Assembly (NCBI GenBank): GCA_002070115.1
Contig: MWCO01000014.1
Span: forward strand, 1-64,000
Direction: 5' to 3'
From: Deltaproteobacteria bacterium ADurb.Bin207
Lineage (GTDB): Bacteria; Myxococcota_A; Polyangia; Polyangiales; Polyangiaceae
DNA length: 64,000 nt
In this document: positions 38,501 through 51,961 of the stretch, piece by piece
Layout of the letters: every line of letters starts with the position of its first letter
Position numbering within the stretch: the first letter of the stretch is position 1
Notes under the pieces: generated by a model
What the model saw: only the letters and a program-made list of their open reading frames with translations
The model's database searches: none
Told to the model about the DNA's origin: nothing
Position numbers and translations under genes: made by a program

Positions 38501-39982
38501 GAGGTCCGTTATGCTGTAGGTGACCGAACGATGCCTAAGGGAATATCCGGAGGGTTGAAACTCGAGTGCCAAAACTCGGCGGCCCCGGGAGTGTGGGATG
38601 AGTGCCCCGCGACCGGAACTGCCTCGTTCGTCTCGAGCGACTCGAAGGTAGTGTCCGTTACAGGCGCAACGTTCAAGGTCGTGGGCGCGGTCAATGAATA
38701 CGCGGATATCACGGGTACCTATACCGGCACCGGCGCTTGTACGGGCGTAACTCTGACGGATGAGGCTCGAATCACCGTGGGTTCCGCGAAAGTGGCGTCG
38801 ATTGTGGTAAACGGACCGGATGCGGTCGCCAAGAACCATACGGCGCAATACGCTGCTTCGGCTACGTTCACCGGTGGTACGGGAGCTGGCACCTACAACA
38901 TCGCGGCGGATGCTATCTGGACCTCGACCAATGAGGCCGTGGCGACCGTCAGCGCAGGTGTTTTGACCAGCAAGAATGTCAATGGCACCACCTATCTCAG
39001 CGCTACTTTCGAAGGCATTTCCTCGCCGCTCAAACTCGTGACCATCAATGACAAGGTGCCAACCAAGATCACCGTGTGGGCGGATTGGAACCTCGTAAGT
39101 GAAAACGGCGGACCTGCCGTTCCAGCCACGGGTGCCGATGCAGAATACCCGACCGGCAACTGGAAGCTACAGCTTCATGGCACGGTTGACTATTCGGATG
39201 GCACCAGTGACGACGATCCGGCTGGAGTGACTTGGGTAACCCGAGGCACGCTCCTCAAGGACGTTTCCGTCACCGGTGGGTTGTTCAACACGGGCGATAC
39301 GGCCAATGATGCGCTGCAAACCGTTCGTGCGACCTACACGTACAATGGCGTGACCGTCGATGACGACTTCACCGTTCGGATGCGAAGATCGACAGCAACT
39401 TCGACCATCGTCATTCGCAACACCACCAACACCGGTGCAGGTGTCGCGTCGGTACCCCTCGGGTTGACGCAACCCTACGGTGCTCGCCTCACCTATGGCG
39501 GCCGTTACTACTGGTTTACCCGTAACGCCACTTGGGCATCCGCAACGCCAAGTGTGGGAACGATCGCGCAGAGCGGTTCCGGACACGCCATTCTGTCCAC
39601 GGTGGCGGTGGGCTCGACGCAAATCACGGCTTCAGCCTTGGGAGCCATGGGGGCGTTGACGGTCAGCGTGACGAATGCTGTGCCGGTTTCCATCTATTGT
39701 ATGCCGGCAAACCTGTCCCTCAGCCTTCTGGGGAGCAACAAAGCTCAGCTATTTGCCTTCGTGAAAAACAGCAGTGGGCCAGATACCGAGGTCACCGTTG
39801 CTGCGGGAACGTCATGGGCAAGCAGCGACGTATTGCTGGCTGAGTTCCTGAGTTCCGACCCCAAGGGGATGATCACGGCGAAGGCGAAAGGTACCGTATA
39901 CGTGGTTCCGACCTTTACAAACGGTACGGTTACTTTGACTCCCTCGGATGACGACCGCTGCGAAATCACCATCACGGACTGA
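32570..39982 (+). CDS. Giant lipoprotein of about 26 bacterial Ig-like (BIg2-type) modules
   Basis: A 2470-residue surface protein. The signal ends in lipobox GGMAC (Cys30), followed by an acidic linker. The rest is a chain of modules of about 80-110 residues, each opening like SIAISPATANIAVGATQQF, with a central W-x-S-S and ending in an alternating strand such as ATASLTV. By eye I count about 26. The first eight are regular and similar; later ones diverge, gain Cys pairs (for example NCLDS with NVCAGG) and vary in length. BIg2-type domains occur in intimins, invasins and other adhesins, so adhesion or cell-surface contact is likely. No catalytic domain or C-terminal sorting signal is visible. 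GGAGG and AAGGA precede the ATG. Confidence 0.9.
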   Translation: MTRSSFWISAVPRLLLGLLLLVLPLGGMACGDGDDEPSEPGVTLKSIAISPATANIAVGATQQFAVNGVYSDGKTKPVKTGVTWTSSSTTVATINTAGLATAVGDGTTTITAAVGKLKATASLTVLTKALTGVQITPASASIGVGTTQQYAATANYNDGTTSDVTATATWASSDAAVATISATGLASGVAAGNTTISATFEGTTGTALLSVTAKTMTKIVVTPATAEIAVGVNQPFVAMAHFNDNTTQVVTTEVTWESSNTKVATIASNGTATGVGAGETTITATHSAGPSGSAKLTVKAVGPTELSVSCTDVKLAAGVTTQCKAVATMDDGSTADVTSQATWKSDKDTVATVSNAGLVTAKGEGKANISAEYQGLSGSVEIEVTAAVLAAIQVTPANAVVALGTTQQYTATGVYSDATTHDITDDVNWISSDLTVATIDGDGLATTLKAGQTTISATLAGVTGTATLTVTGATPTSVVVSPATATTATGGTVQFTAMVHFSDGTQQNLTSAASWSSSNDTIATVVGGLATGVAKGTATITATYSGQSGTASLEVTDATVTSVVVSPASASIHKGGTQQFEAVAHLSDGTNTGVLTTGVTWVSDNTSVVTINADGLATGLAVGSAHIRATYNSVQSALVPITVGNAVPTSLTITPPSAEIAKGTKATFTARATLSDGTVQDVTSAANWSSSNTAVATVDKGVATGVEANANPVTILAEYQTLTATASLTVKAADLTAITISVSNAKVPVGSQITFKAIGSYTDGTSQAISDLVNWNQNPAGRLSFANGGTADSKLATGATVGTTSVTATLNGVTSNALSVEVVPVLLQSISITPAITQNKYVGETVQFNALGHFDDGSSHDITADATLTWVSSHASVTISNGTNKGRATAAAVGSANITARVGAIVSPATQVNVLAQPTIVAIQLEPTSWETSIGGSETFWATQINQDGTSGYLTDGVWTIEDANGAIVTNLSIDLSVPHAAIIVAVSPTTNLPGGVAYVAVAKGLIKTRAPVKVKATTITSIAVNCPAPNTCLPTGVGYLANCTAQATYSDGTTGDVTKTATWSVTTSPGTGVALALPQGEIQIGSTAGTANVFATMGSVTNATPAVLTSRARTISSLSAGGNFSLAMGDYSDRKATATYQALTGCSDNTFDVTKFADWSSSNTAVATVDNSANKGRVQAVASGQASIQASFSGIQNIAIATVSAACIKEIEIQVVEEAPANVTVPIVAMAELSDGSSAPLPVAAGSWGTAPVTNGYLDVGTSDIDITYTYTGSSLCAGVPNTATAKLTIDKDAVLQSVAVEPSTSTITIGGHQDFVASAHFDSGTFNVSRFAVWTHAPAFPLSQAASPSAVPARRFTHTGTVGGSTNVLANYKAMASNPAVLTVSGAAPTAIEVRRADFVPAPVGTNYAYPPNFTVTTVARVKYSDGTEIDNPTCVSWQSSHPGYLNFTNPNAPTATTYSNTTAQTVTITATCGTLSATATVQVIPAVLDEFRFNPDSPVTRPRNTSFPLTVEGRYGTSWWDVSSMVSISNPPSGIASATVVSGKVMVQTGANAGTATISFTKDTITRGYVVNVDTSNCLDSIEFTAPTADPVSLGVNQTVDFQARAHYTNGTTGVLTTGTWTPSLTGDGVLIRTTDSGNTRTFRGVAVGESKVTFTYSGSNVCAGGNTAINTITIERDVNVIQKVASAITIRPEPVSGQSRRRIPRGQDIQLSAWLSFTDPAIPAEDVTESVTWSVTPSSIAGITAGGLLKGNAVGTGEAKAVLGSLTATLGIDVVACGNPALSITSPSAVALPIGQTRDYTASASYTCSGLSASELGPFPVTTLVTWNSSVPASAAFETSAFPNRITAKAAGSTNITAQYNGATSNTIGLSVVAVTLQSLTITSSGPMYVGGERDINVSAVWRAGTTDYNLDPPPALTWVIGDPTAISITATADPKKYILRGLAAVADITYRARHDTINSNTLTVSVANTCINEVRYAVGDRTMPKGISGGLKLECQNSAAPGVWDECPATGTASFVSSDSKVVSVTGATFKVVGAVNEYADITGTYTGTGACTGVTLTDEARITVGSAKVASIVVNGPDAVAKNHTAQYAASATFTGGTGAGTYNIAADAIWTSTNEAVATVSAGVLTSKNVNGTTYLSATFEGISSPLKLVTINDKVPTKITVWADWNLVSENGGPAVPATGADAEYPTGNWKLQLHGTVDYSDGTSDDDPAGVTWVTRGTLLKDVSVTGGLFNTGDTANDALQTVRATYTYNGVTVDDDFTVRMRRSTATSTIVIRNTTNTGAGVASVPLGLTQPYGARLTYGGRYYWFTRNATWASATPSVGTIAQSGSGHAILSTVAVGSTQITASALGAMGALTVSVTNAVPVSIYCMPANLSLSLLGSNKAQLFAFVKNSSGPDTEVTVAAGTSWASSDVLLAEFLSSDPKGMITAKAKGTVYVVPTFTNGTVTLTPSDDDRCEITITD
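34629..34668 (+). repeat. 40-nt exact repeat, copy 1 (Ig-like module 8)
   Basis: This 40-nt segment encoding WSSSNTAVATVD is identical, including third codon positions, to 36045-36084 in module 13, although the surrounding module sequences differ strongly. Confidence 0.9.
36045..36084 (+). repeat. 40-nt exact repeat, copy 2 (Ig-like module 13)
   Basis: Identical to 34629-34668, about 1.4 kb upstream in the same gene. It could reflect gene conversion, or a retained piece of an ancient module duplication. Confidence 0.9.
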
Positions 39983-40165
39983 CACGTGAGTGATTGAGCT
40001 AGACCCTTCCTGATTTTCCCTTTTTTCTCTTCTCACCTCCTGGTCGCTTCTCCTGGCGGCAGGAGGCCCCTTGCGCCCTTTTCTTGCCCTCCCCGTCGCA
40101 AATATGCGGCAATATAACGGTAACTAATTGAAATGATTGAACTTAATTGATTGCCGGAAGGCGGA

Positions 40166-40969
40166 TTAACCGTGCAGCAGCGATAGATCAGGCGGGGTCG
40201 AGGCCAACAAAATCAAACGATCCCTTTCATCCAACGGGCTATCCTTGCCAGGCGTCGTATCTACCCGTGGATTGAAAACCACAACGTTTTCCTGCCGCTC
40301 GCTTTGCGGCCTCGGACGGGGCCGGATATACCCACAGACGACATAAGGCGCATCGTTGCGAATGGCGCGTTTGGCCAATTCACGATAGGTAGAGCCCGCG
40401 AGCGCGCCGGTCATGGGTCGAACGAAAAGCTGCGCCGTGCCAACGCTAGAGGTCAGCAAGTGCGCGAATAGCCGACTCACACCGGGGCTCACCGCGCTTT
40501 GGGAGAGCAATTTCTCCGACAATTCCCCCAAACAAATCACCTCATCGACCGCCGTGGCGCGCAGGTGCGTTCGGTTGATGGAAAGCAATAATTCCATGAC
40601 CGTGTGGACCTGAGGGTTTTCCCGCTCAATCGCAATGCCCACCAACGTGCTTCGGGCGTCGGAAAGCATGCCATGAAGGGGATCCGCCAAGATGATCGCG
40701 GCTTTTGCGTTGGCGATATGAGCGAGCTGCAACGATTCTTTTTGCGCGGGACAGCCAAAAATTTCTATGATTTTCCCTTTTCTCCCCGGGTCTGGGTGCC
40801 AATCCGGCTTTGCATCCCACAGCCTTTTGTCTTGTATGATGAGGGCAATATCGAGATCTCCGTCCACGGGATCGTTGCGAAGTTGCTCCACAATGGCCGG
40901 AACCTTCTCGTTCACGTTGCAAATCACGACGTGGCCGCTCAGCGGCGGGGAAGTTCGTGGGTCTGCCAT
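40166..40969 (-). CDS. Stand-alone second RCK (TrkA-like) domain protein
   Basis: A 267-residue soluble protein without membrane segments. It opens with a Rossmann-like strand GHVVICNVNEKVPAIVEQL, then HIANAKAAIILADP, VMELLLSINRTHL and VICLGELSEKLLSQSAVSPG. A C-terminal beta-rich part has GSTYRELAKRA and ends RLILLAST. The order mirrors the RCK domain of the overlapping upstream channel gene (ILGRND, DARRVIVLSAAD, MHAIAAVARN, SFGEMLMSQSVHNKG, GSTFRQAQEYF). GGAGAAGG precedes the ATG, and the first 31 nt overlap the channel gene. It most likely assembles with that channel as a separate gating-ring subunit. Confidence 0.75.
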   Translation of the reverse strand: MADPRTSPPLSGHVVICNVNEKVPAIVEQLRNDPVDGDLDIALIIQDKRLWDAKPDWHPDPGRKGKIIEIFGCPAQKESLQLAHIANAKAAIILADPLHGMLSDARSTLVGIAIERENPQVHTVMELLLSINRTHLRATAVDEVICLGELSEKLLSQSAVSPGVSRLFAHLLTSSVGTAQLFVRPMTGALAGSTYRELAKRAIRNDAPYVVCGYIRPRPRPQSERQENVVVFNPRVDTTPGKDSPLDERDRLILLASTPPDLSLLHG

Positions 40970-42588
40970 GCCTTCTCCGGATGATGGGGCTCAAAACCAG
41001 GTCGTTCGACAGCGCAAACAATCAAGTAGTCGGAGGCCGTGAGCACGTGATCCCGCAACGGATTGTCCGCGTCGTTTCCGACGCAAAGACGAAAATCCTG
41101 GTAGGCCTGCTGTTCCGGGCCATCGATTCCCAGCAACAAAATGGCTTCCGAGTCGAGATCGAGGAAGTATTCCTGGGCTTGCCGAAACGTGGAGCCAACG
41201 AGGGAGGGAGGAACCCGCAGGCGGTGAAACTCGTTGGTATTGGGAGAAAAGGTCATGAGTTCATCGTAGATTTCGGCGACGCCCTTGTTGTGAACCGATT
41301 GGCTCATCAGCATTTCACCGAAAGAGCGGCTCACCAAGCAATCGGCCGATTGAATCGATGACGCATAACGCAGGCTTTCGGGTTCCTGCAATTCGAGCAC
41401 CAGAGGGATTCTCTTGTTGCGTGCCACCGCCGCGATCGCATGCATCAGCGCGATATTGTCCCGCTCGAGAGGACTTGCTTGCGTGTCTGCCGCGGATAGG
41501 ACGATGACACGACGAGCATCTTCGAGGTTGGCGGCATTGAGGACATCATCGCGGGCAGGGTTTCCTTCGAGCGCAAAAACACGACCATGAACTCGTGGTC
41601 CGGGCGACGGAAGCTGTTCGGCTTCCTGGCAAACCACGAGGATATAGTGTCGTCCGGCGAGGGCGTGGTGTACTTGCTGAATGATTTTTTCGAGGTGATC
41701 GTTGCGACCGAGGATGACGATATGCTCGGCGAGCTTGAGCCCGGGAGGTTTTAGAGCCATGCGTCCGCTGCGTTCTTCGGAGCGTACGAGTACGGAGACG
41801 ACCTCGCCTGTAAAGACGGCGACGATACAGATGCCGACGAGCAGCAGCAAGGTGACGACGATTCGGCCGCCGAGGGAGATGGGCTCCGGCGCGTCCATAC
41901 CGGAGATGATGAAGACAAGCACGCCCCAATAGGATTCCCAATAGTCGGAGGCATAAGGGCTTTGTGAGTTCGCCGTGGTGCTGAGTCTTTCGATGAGATG
42001 CACCAGGTTGGCCCCTGCAATCCATGAGGCCAAGGAAATGAGGCCCAGACGGGCGAGGCGACCGAGGCGATATTGATAAACGAGCGCGGAAGCGTAAATG
42101 CGCGTGACGACAGCGAGCCGATAGAGCGTGTAGCCGTGTCGGAGGATGCGCAGCAGCCGGAGCAAGCGTAAAAAACGCAGTGTGCGCAAGAGCCGGACGG
42201 TTCGCAGCATCAAGAACTCGGAACCGATGCCCATCACGTGGGAGAACATCAAAAATGAGGGCAAGATGGCGATGAGATCGATGAGCGCGTAGGTGGTGAA
42301 CGGATAGCGCCACCGGTTTGGTGACGCATACCAGCGCAACACGTATTCGATGGTAAATAGGAGGGTGAAGGCGGCTTCGGCGATGAGCAAACCTTGATGC
42401 AGCAAGGGATGCCGAACCGCATCGGTTGTATGTTCGATCACGACGGTGGCCGATGAGGCCAAGATGGCTAGGATCAGGAAAACATCGATCCACAGGCCCG
42501 TTCTTGGTTGGGAAGGGTCGCCCCGATATGGCTGAAGAAGCTCGTCGAGCCGCTGCCGGAAAGTCAGTTGCGTTTTGGGTTGGGCCAT
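40939..42588 (-). CDS. Six-helix ion channel with voltage-sensor-like S4 and RCK domain
   Basis: A 549-residue inner-membrane channel. S1 to S3 span about 32-115. S4 (about 129-150) is a clear Arg-every-third pattern (RTVRLLRTLRFLRLLRLLR). S5 (about 181-200) and S6 (about 243-267) flank a pore loop (about 216-240). The canonical K+ filter TVGYGD is absent; at its place is FIISGMDAPEP. A TrkA-N-like RCK domain begins near 288 (EHIVILGRNDHLEKI). This layout recalls RCK-gated K+ channels and CASTOR/POLLUX-like proteins, but ion selectivity cannot be inferred. The gene overlaps a second RCK gene. Confidence 0.8.
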   Translation of the reverse strand: MAQPKTQLTFRQRLDELLQPYRGDPSQPRTGLWIDVFLILAILASSATVVIEHTTDAVRHPLLHQGLLIAEAAFTLLFTIEYVLRWYASPNRWRYPFTTYALIDLIAILPSFLMFSHVMGIGSEFLMLRTVRLLRTLRFLRLLRLLRILRHGYTLYRLAVVTRIYASALVYQYRLGRLARLGLISLASWIAGANLVHLIERLSTTANSQSPYASDYWESYWGVLVFIISGMDAPEPISLGGRIVVTLLLLVGICIVAVFTGEVVSVLVRSEERSGRMALKPPGLKLAEHIVILGRNDHLEKIIQQVHHALAGRHYILVVCQEAEQLPSPGPRVHGRVFALEGNPARDDVLNAANLEDARRVIVLSAADTQASPLERDNIALMHAIAAVARNKRIPLVLELQEPESLRYASSIQSADCLVSRSFGEMLMSQSVHNKGVAEIYDELMTFSPNTNEFHRLRVPPSLVGSTFRQAQEYFLDLDSEAILLLGIDGPEQQAYQDFRLCVGNDADNPLRDHVLTASDYLIVCAVERPGFEPHHPEKAWQTHELPRR

Positions 42589-42747
42589 CGTAGCTCAGGC
42601 AAAGGCCGTGAAATCGTACGCTGTGACAAGCAGGTACGTCAACATCGGCAGGCCAGTGTGGAAAGGGAGCCGCGATGAGGGGAAAGGGAGCGACTCAGGA
42701 TCGTGGCTTCGGATCAGTCCACTAAGCCCGTCGTTCGGAATGCTCCC

Positions 42748-42787
42748 CACCCCTATTTCCCCGGGTTTTTTTGGGAAAAAAGGGGTG
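42748..42787 (-). terminator. Candidate stem-loop downstream of rpoC
   Basis: On the transcribed strand CACCCCTTTTTTCCC pairs with GGGAAATAGGGGTG with one offset, around a T/C-rich loop. It lies 32 nt after the rpoC stop. There is no U-run directly after the stem, so it may be an RNA 3'-end or processing structure rather than a classical intrinsic terminator. Confidence 0.45.
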
Positions 42788-42818
42788 ATTGCGGGGATGA
42801 TCGGAGTGAAGTGATGCT

Positions 42819-47093
<4,275 letters not shown>

Positions 47094-47104
47094 GATAGCC
47101 TCCG

Positions 47105-50100
47105 TTACTCCGCAGCCGTTCGCTCACCAGCGGAGCGTTCCGGTCCTGTCTCGATCAACTCCACGTTCAGGCACAACGATTGGAGTTCTTTGATGAGAAC
47201 GTTGAAACTCTCAGGAAGACCCGCTTCGAGTTGGAATTCACCCTTGACGATCGACTCGTACATCCGCGTCCGACCCATCACGTCGTCGCTCTTGACCGTC
47301 AAGAATTCCTGCAACGCATAAGCGGCACCGTAGGCCTCCATGGCCCACACTTCCATTTCACCCAAGCGCTGGCCGCCAAACTGCGCTTTTCCGCCAAGCG
47401 GCTGCTGGGTGACCAACGAATACGGTCCAATCGACCGCGCATGGATCTTGTCGTCGACGAGATGATGGAGCTTCAACATATACATCACGCCCACCGTCAC
47501 ATCCTCGTCGAACGCCTCTCCGGTCCGACCGTCGAACAAGATCGCTTGACCACTTCGAGGAAGCTCCGCAAGGCTCAGTGCTTCCTTGATGTCATCCTCG
47601 GTGGCACCATCGAATACGGGTGTTGCGAAAAACACGCCTCGACGAAGTTTGCGAGCAAGACGAATCGCGTCGTCGTCATTCATCCTATCGATGATCGCAA
47701 GCAGATCGTCGTTGCCGTTGTACACACGCTTGAGCCGTTCTCGAATGGCTTCTCCCGAGAACTTTTCGTGGACCATTCGTTGCAGTTGTTCTCCGAGCTC
47801 CCGCGCTCCCCATCCAAGGTGCGTTTCTAGGATTTGGCCGACGTTCATACGGCTTGGCACACCCAAGGGATTGAGAACGAGGTCGACGGGCTGGCCGTCT
47901 TGCATATAAGGCATATCCTCTTCGGGTAGGATACGGCTCACGACACCTTTGTTGCCGTGCCGCCCGGCCATTTTGTCGCCGACTTGCAGCTTGCGTTTGA
48001 TCGCGATGTACACTTTCACCAACTTGATCACGCCTGGTGGCAATTCGTCACCGCGGCTCAATCGCTCGATGCGCTCACGGAAATGTTCTTCTCGAATGCT
48101 GATGAGTTCATCGAGTTCACGCAGCTTTTGACGAACCAGATCGGCGGAAGGCACTTCGATCAATCCCCAGTATTTTCGCGGGATTGCCTGCAAACGTTCG
48201 ATCGTGATCTCGTCTCCCTTGGCGAGAAGCACCACGCCCTTTTCGTCGACGAGCTTGCCATCGGTCACACTTCCAATGAGCAAGCCACGCACCTGACGAA
48301 ACGCCGAATCGCGAAGAATCTGCACTTCTTCATCGCGTGTTTTTTCCAAACGAGCTTGCTCTTGGCTCTCGATCTCGCGTGCGCGATCGTCTTTCTCCGT
48401 TTCCCTTCGTGAGAACACGCGAGCGTTGATGACGATGCCGCTGACGCCCGGGGGAACACGAAGAGAGCTGTCACGCACATCGCCTGCTTTTTCGCCGAAG
48501 ATGGCACGAAGCAATTTCTCTTCAGGAGACAATTGCGTTTCGCCTTTGGGCGTGATTTTTCCGACGAGAATATCGCCAGGTTTGACTTCGGCGCCAATGC
48601 GCACGATGCCCGACTCATCCAGATCCTTGAGGGCTTCTTCACCAACGTTCGGGATGTCTCGCGTGATGTCTTCTTTGCCGAGTTTGGTATCGCGCGCGAC
48701 ACATTCGAACTCTTCGATATGGACCGACGTGAAGATGTCTTCTTTGACGATTCGTTCGGAGATGAGAATGGAGTCTTCGAAGTTGAAGCCTTGCCAAGGC
48801 ATGAAGGCAACGAGAACGTTACGTCCGAGGGCCAACTCGCCACAGTCGACCGCGGGGCCATCGGCCAGCACTTCGCCCTTTTTGACCCGATCGCCCGTGC
48901 GAACCGCGGGTTTTTGGTTGTAGCACGTGGATTGGTTGGATCGTCGATACTTCATCAAATGATAGATATCGGGGTAGTCGGCGCCTTCTTCTTCGGCGCG
49001 CACGACGATGCGAGAGGCATCGACGCTTTCGACGACCCCATCGCGGGTGGCTACGGCACAGACGCCGGAGTCCAGCGCGACACGTAGCTCCATGCCCGTT
49101 CCCACGATGGGCGCCTCGGTGGCGATGAGAGGCACCGCCTGGCGTTGCATGTTGGCACCCATGAGCGCGCGGTTGGCGTCGTCATGCTCGAGGAAGGGGA
49201 CGAGGGCCGCGGCGACGGACACCATTTGGTTGGGGGCCACGTCCATGATCTGGATATTTTCGGGCGGAACCATACGAAAATCGCCGTTGAAACGGGCCGA
49301 TACCAGATGGTCTTTGAACTTATTGTCCGGGGTCAGGTTGGCGGTGGCTTGCGCGATGTACTTTCCTTCTTCTTCCAGCGCGCTGAGCCAGTTGATGTCT
49401 TCCGTCACACCTTCGCTGCTCACGGCCCGATAAGGCGTTTCCACAAAGCCATACGCATTGACGCGCGCGAAGGTAGAAAGCGATGCAATAAGGCCGATGT
49501 TTGGACCTTCCGGCGTTTCAATCGGACAAATACGCCCGTAGTGGGTAGCGTGAACGTCGCGGACTTCGAAGCCAGCACGCTCGCGAGTCAACCCGCCAGG
49601 GCCGAGAGCCGACAAGCGTCGTTTATGAGTCACTTCGGAAAGCGGATTGGTTTGGTCCATGAATTGGGATAGCTGGGAGCTACCGAAGTATTCTTTGACG
49701 ACAGCGCTGACGGGTTTGGCATTGATCAAGTCGTGCGGCATGAGCGTATCGATTTCAGGCGACATGCTCATGCGTTCCTTGATGGCGCGTTCCATCCGAA
49801 CCAATCCGATGCGGTATTGGTTTTCCATCAACTCACCGACCGCTCGCACGCGCCGGTTACCGAGGTGGTCGATATCATCGACACTTCCGCGACCGTTCTT
49901 GAGTTCGATGAGGTGTCGAACGGTTTCGAGGATGTCCTGTTGGGTAAGCACGCATTGATCGAGGGTGGGCCGCTGCTCCTCGGGAAGGTTGTTGTAAAAC
50001 TTGTAGTTGAGTTTCAATCGACCCACGCGCGACAAATCGTAGCGTTCGGGGTTGAAAAACAAGTTGTTGAAGAGCGTTTTGGCGGTATCGAGGGTAGGAG

Positions 50101-51355
50101 GATCACCGGGTCGCAAGCGACGATAGATCTCCATGATGGCGTCTTCGGTGGTTTTGACCTTATCGGCGATGAGCGTATCGCGCAGATACGATCCCACGTT
50201 GAGACCGTCGATGAACAAGATTTTGAATTGGTGGACGCCAACGGAAGACAGGTACTTGTAGAAGTGGGCGATGGCGTTGCGAACGGTCTCTTCGGTGGCA
50301 GGTTTTTTACCGCTGGGTTTTTCGCAGAGATCGCCAAGCGTGACGGTTTTTTGAGGGTCCGTCGGACTTGGGATCTGCGCGTTTTTGATGGAGTCGTTGC
50401 ATTCGAGAATGACTTCGCCGGTTTCCAAATTGATGACGTCGTGGGCGGCCACTTTTTCCAGCAACTCGGAATACTCGAGAGGGATGCGCTCGATTTTCGC
50501 GTCCTTGAGTAGCTTGATGGCCTTTTTGTTGAACTTGGTGTTCTTTTTGACGACGACCGTGCCATCGACGACGATGTCGCGCGTGGAGCGTTGGCCAGGC
50601 AACAAGTCATATTCGATGCTCTTGCTGAATTTCCCACCCTTTTCGAGGAAAATATCCTCTGTGGAGTAGAAGTAGTTGAGCAGCTCCTGGGTGGAGTAGC
50701 CCAATGCGCGAAGCAAGACCGTGGCATGCATTTTCCGTCGGCGATCGATGCGGACGTAGATGATGTCTTTGGGGTCGAACTCGAAGTCGAGCCAGGAACC
50801 GCGATACGGGATGACTCTTGCGGAATAAAGGAGTTTTCCGGAAGAGTGTGTTTTGCCCTTGTCGTGGTCGAAGAACACGCCTGGACTTCGGTGCAATTGG
50901 CTGACGACGACCCGTTCGGTACCGTTGATGATGAAGGTACCGGTGTCGGTCATGAGCGGGATTTCGCCGAAGTAGACTTCTTGTTCTTTGATGTCGCGCA
51001 CGTCGCGTTCGCCGTTGTCGCGCGGCTCGTAGATCATGAGCTGCGTGGTCACCTTGATGGGCGCCGCGTAGGTCATGCCGCGCTGGCGACATTCGTCGAC
51101 GTCATATTTGGGTTTTTCAAGGTTGTAGGAAACGAAAACCAACTCGCTGGTTTGGTTGAAGTCCCTGATGGGAAAGACACTTCGAAAGACAGCCTGCAGC
51201 CCTACTTCGGCCCGTTCCGAAGGAGGCACGGTAGCCTGCAGGAACTTGTCGTACGAGGTCTTTTGAATGTCGATGAGATTGGGAACCTGGATGATGCGCT
51301 TGACGCGTCCAAGGTTCTTTCTGATCCTGAAGTTCGTCTGCACGACCGACGCCAT
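47105..51355 (-). CDS. rpoB: DNA-directed RNA polymerase subunit beta
   Basis: A 1416-residue beta subunit. The ATG at 51355 has GGAGG 8 nt upstream. The rifampicin-binding region (about 555-590) reads [17 protein letters not shown] then [13 protein letters not shown], keeping the Asp, His and Ser positions commonly altered in resistant mutants, so a sensitive consensus is expected. Downstream are [14 protein letters not shown] and, near the C-terminus, [13 protein letters not shown] and [18 protein letters not shown]. It is co-oriented with rplL and rpoC. Confidence 0.98.
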   Translation of the reverse strand: MASVVQTNFRIRKNLGRVKRIIQVPNLIDIQKTSYDKFLQATVPPSERAEVGLQAVFRSVFPIRDFNQTSELVFVSYNLEKPKYDVDECRQRGMTYAAPIKVTTQLMIYEPRDNGERDVRDIKEQEVYFGEIPLMTDTGTFIINGTERVVVSQLHRSPGVFFDHDKGKTHSSGKLLYSARVIPYRGSWLDFEFDPKDIIYVRIDRRRKMHATVLLRALGYSTQELLNYFYSTEDIFLEKGGKFSKSIEYDLLPGQRSTRDIVVDGTVVVKKNTKFNKKAIKLLKDAKIERIPLEYSELLEKVAAHDVINLETGEVILECNDSIKNAQIPSPTDPQKTVTLGDLCEKPSGKKPATEETVRNAIAHFYKYLSSVGVHQFKILFIDGLNVGSYLRDTLIADKVKTTEDAIMEIYRRLRPGDPPTLDTAKTLFNNLFFNPERYDLSRVGRLKLNYKFYNNLPEEQRPTLDQCVLTQQDILETVRHLIELKNGRGSVDDIDHLGNRRVRAVGELMENQYRIGLVRMERAIKERMSMSPEIDTLMPHDLINAKPVSAVVKEYFGSSQLSQFMDQTNPLSEVTHKRRLSALGPGGLTRERAGFEVRDVHATHYGRICPIETPEGPNIGLIASLSTFARVNAYGFVETPYRAVSSEGVTEDINWLSALEEEGKYIAQATANLTPDNKFKDHLVSARFNGDFRMVPPENIQIMDVAPNQMVSVAAALVPFLEHDDANRALMGANMQRQAVPLIATEAPIVGTGMELRVALDSGVCAVATRDGVVESVDASRIVVRAEEEGADYPDIYHLMKYRRSNQSTCYNQKPAVRTGDRVKKGEVLADGPAVDCGELALGRNVLVAFMPWQGFNFEDSILISERIVKEDIFTSVHIEEFECVARDTKLGKEDITRDIPNVGEEALKDLDESGIVRIGAEVKPGDILVGKITPKGETQLSPEEKLLRAIFGEKAGDVRDSSLRVPPGVSGIVINARVFSRRETEKDDRAREIESQEQARLEKTRDEEVQILRDSAFRQVRGLLIGSVTDGKLVDEKGVVLLAKGDEITIERLQAIPRKYWGLIEVPSADLVRQKLRELDELISIREEHFRERIERLSRGDELPPGVIKLVKVYIAIKRKLQVGDKMAGRHGNKGVVSRILPEEDMPYMQDGQPVDLVLNPLGVPSRMNVGQILETHLGWGARELGEQLQRMVHEKFSGEAIRERLKRVYNGNDDLLAIIDRMNDDDAIRLARKLRRGVFFATPVFDGATEDDIKEALSLAELPRSGQAILFDGRTGEAFDEDVTVGVMYMLKLHHLVDDKIHARSIGPYSLVTQQPLGGKAQFGGQRLGEMEVWAMEAYGAAYALQEFLTVKSDDVMGRTRMYESIVKGEFQLEAGLPESFNVLIKELQSLCLNVELIETGPERSAGERTAAE

Positions 51356-51410
51356 CGATGTAGCCTCCAGACGCGTCGAACACCCGCCGGTGGTTGGCTC
51401 ACAAACGCAA

Positions 51411-51466
51411 AGGGGCCGGCGTCAGGTCAGGAAATCCTGGCCTGACGTCGTCCCGAAAGGGCCCCT
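51411..51466 (-). promoter_or_regulatory. Two-tier stem-loop between rplL and rpoB
   Basis: An inner hairpin at 51420-51447 pairs CGTCAGG with CCTGACG and CAGG with CCTG around ATTT. An outer stem pairs GGCCCCT (51411-51417) with AGGGGCC (51460-51466). E. coli has an attenuator and an RNase III site in this same gap, so a processing or attenuation role is plausible. Confidence 0.6.
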
Positions 51467-51490
51467 GGGACCTGAAACGGAATTGGACAC

Positions 51491-51874
51491 TTACTTGAGC
51501 TCGACCTTGGCTCCTGCCTCCTCGAGCTTCTTTTTCATTTCTTCCGCCTCGGCCTTTGGAATGGCTTCCTTGACGACCTTGGGAGCGCCTTCTACGAGTT
51601 CTTTGGCTTCCTTGAGGCCGAGTCCGGTAATTTCGCGAACCGCCTTGATCACGTTGATGCGGTTGGGTCCGCAATCCTTGAGTTCGACGTCGAACTCGAG
51701 TTTTTCTTCAGCGGGAGCTGCTTCGGCAGCCGCGGGTCCAGCGACACCGGCGACGGCCACGGGGGCTGCGGAAACGCCCCACTTTTCCTCGAGGGTCTTG
51801 ACCAGATTGGCCATGTCCATGACGGACATCTGGCTCAGGTGGTCGATGAGCTGCTCAGTGGTAATATCGGCCAT
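51491..51874 (-). CDS. rplL: 50S ribosomal protein L7/L12
   Basis: The flexible stalk protein that recruits translation GTPases. The 127 residues show an N-terminal dimerisation helix region ([22 protein letters not shown]), an Ala/Pro-rich hinge (about 36-56) and the C-terminal domain with [24 protein letters not shown] precedes the ATG. It follows rplJ by 87 nt. Confidence 0.97.
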   Translation of the reverse strand: MADITTEQLIDHLSQMSVMDMANLVKTLEEKWGVSAAPVAVAGVAGPAAAEAAPAEEKLEFDVELKDCGPNRINVIKAVREITGLGLKEAKELVEGAPKVVKEAIPKAEAEEMKKKLEEAGAKVELK

Positions 51875-51961
51875 GATATCAACTCCTTAGAAACGATAAG
51901 CGAAAGCCAAGGGGCGTTCGCGATGCATTCATTGAATCCTCTACCAGCCCAAAGGGCTGGC

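Noticed and set aside
32570-39982. CRISPR-like or mobile-element repeat array
   Set aside because: The repeats are protein-coding Ig-like modules of about 250-330 nt in one frame, not short direct repeats with spacers.
40939-40969. Frameshift joining the two RCK genes into one
   Set aside because: The second gene has its own GGAGAAGG site and ATG, and the first ends with a plausible tail, so two proteins are more likely. A sequencing check would still be worthwhile.
42748-42787. Classical Rho-independent terminator for rpoC
   Set aside because: The stem is good but no U-run follows it, so I kept it only as a low-confidence candidate.
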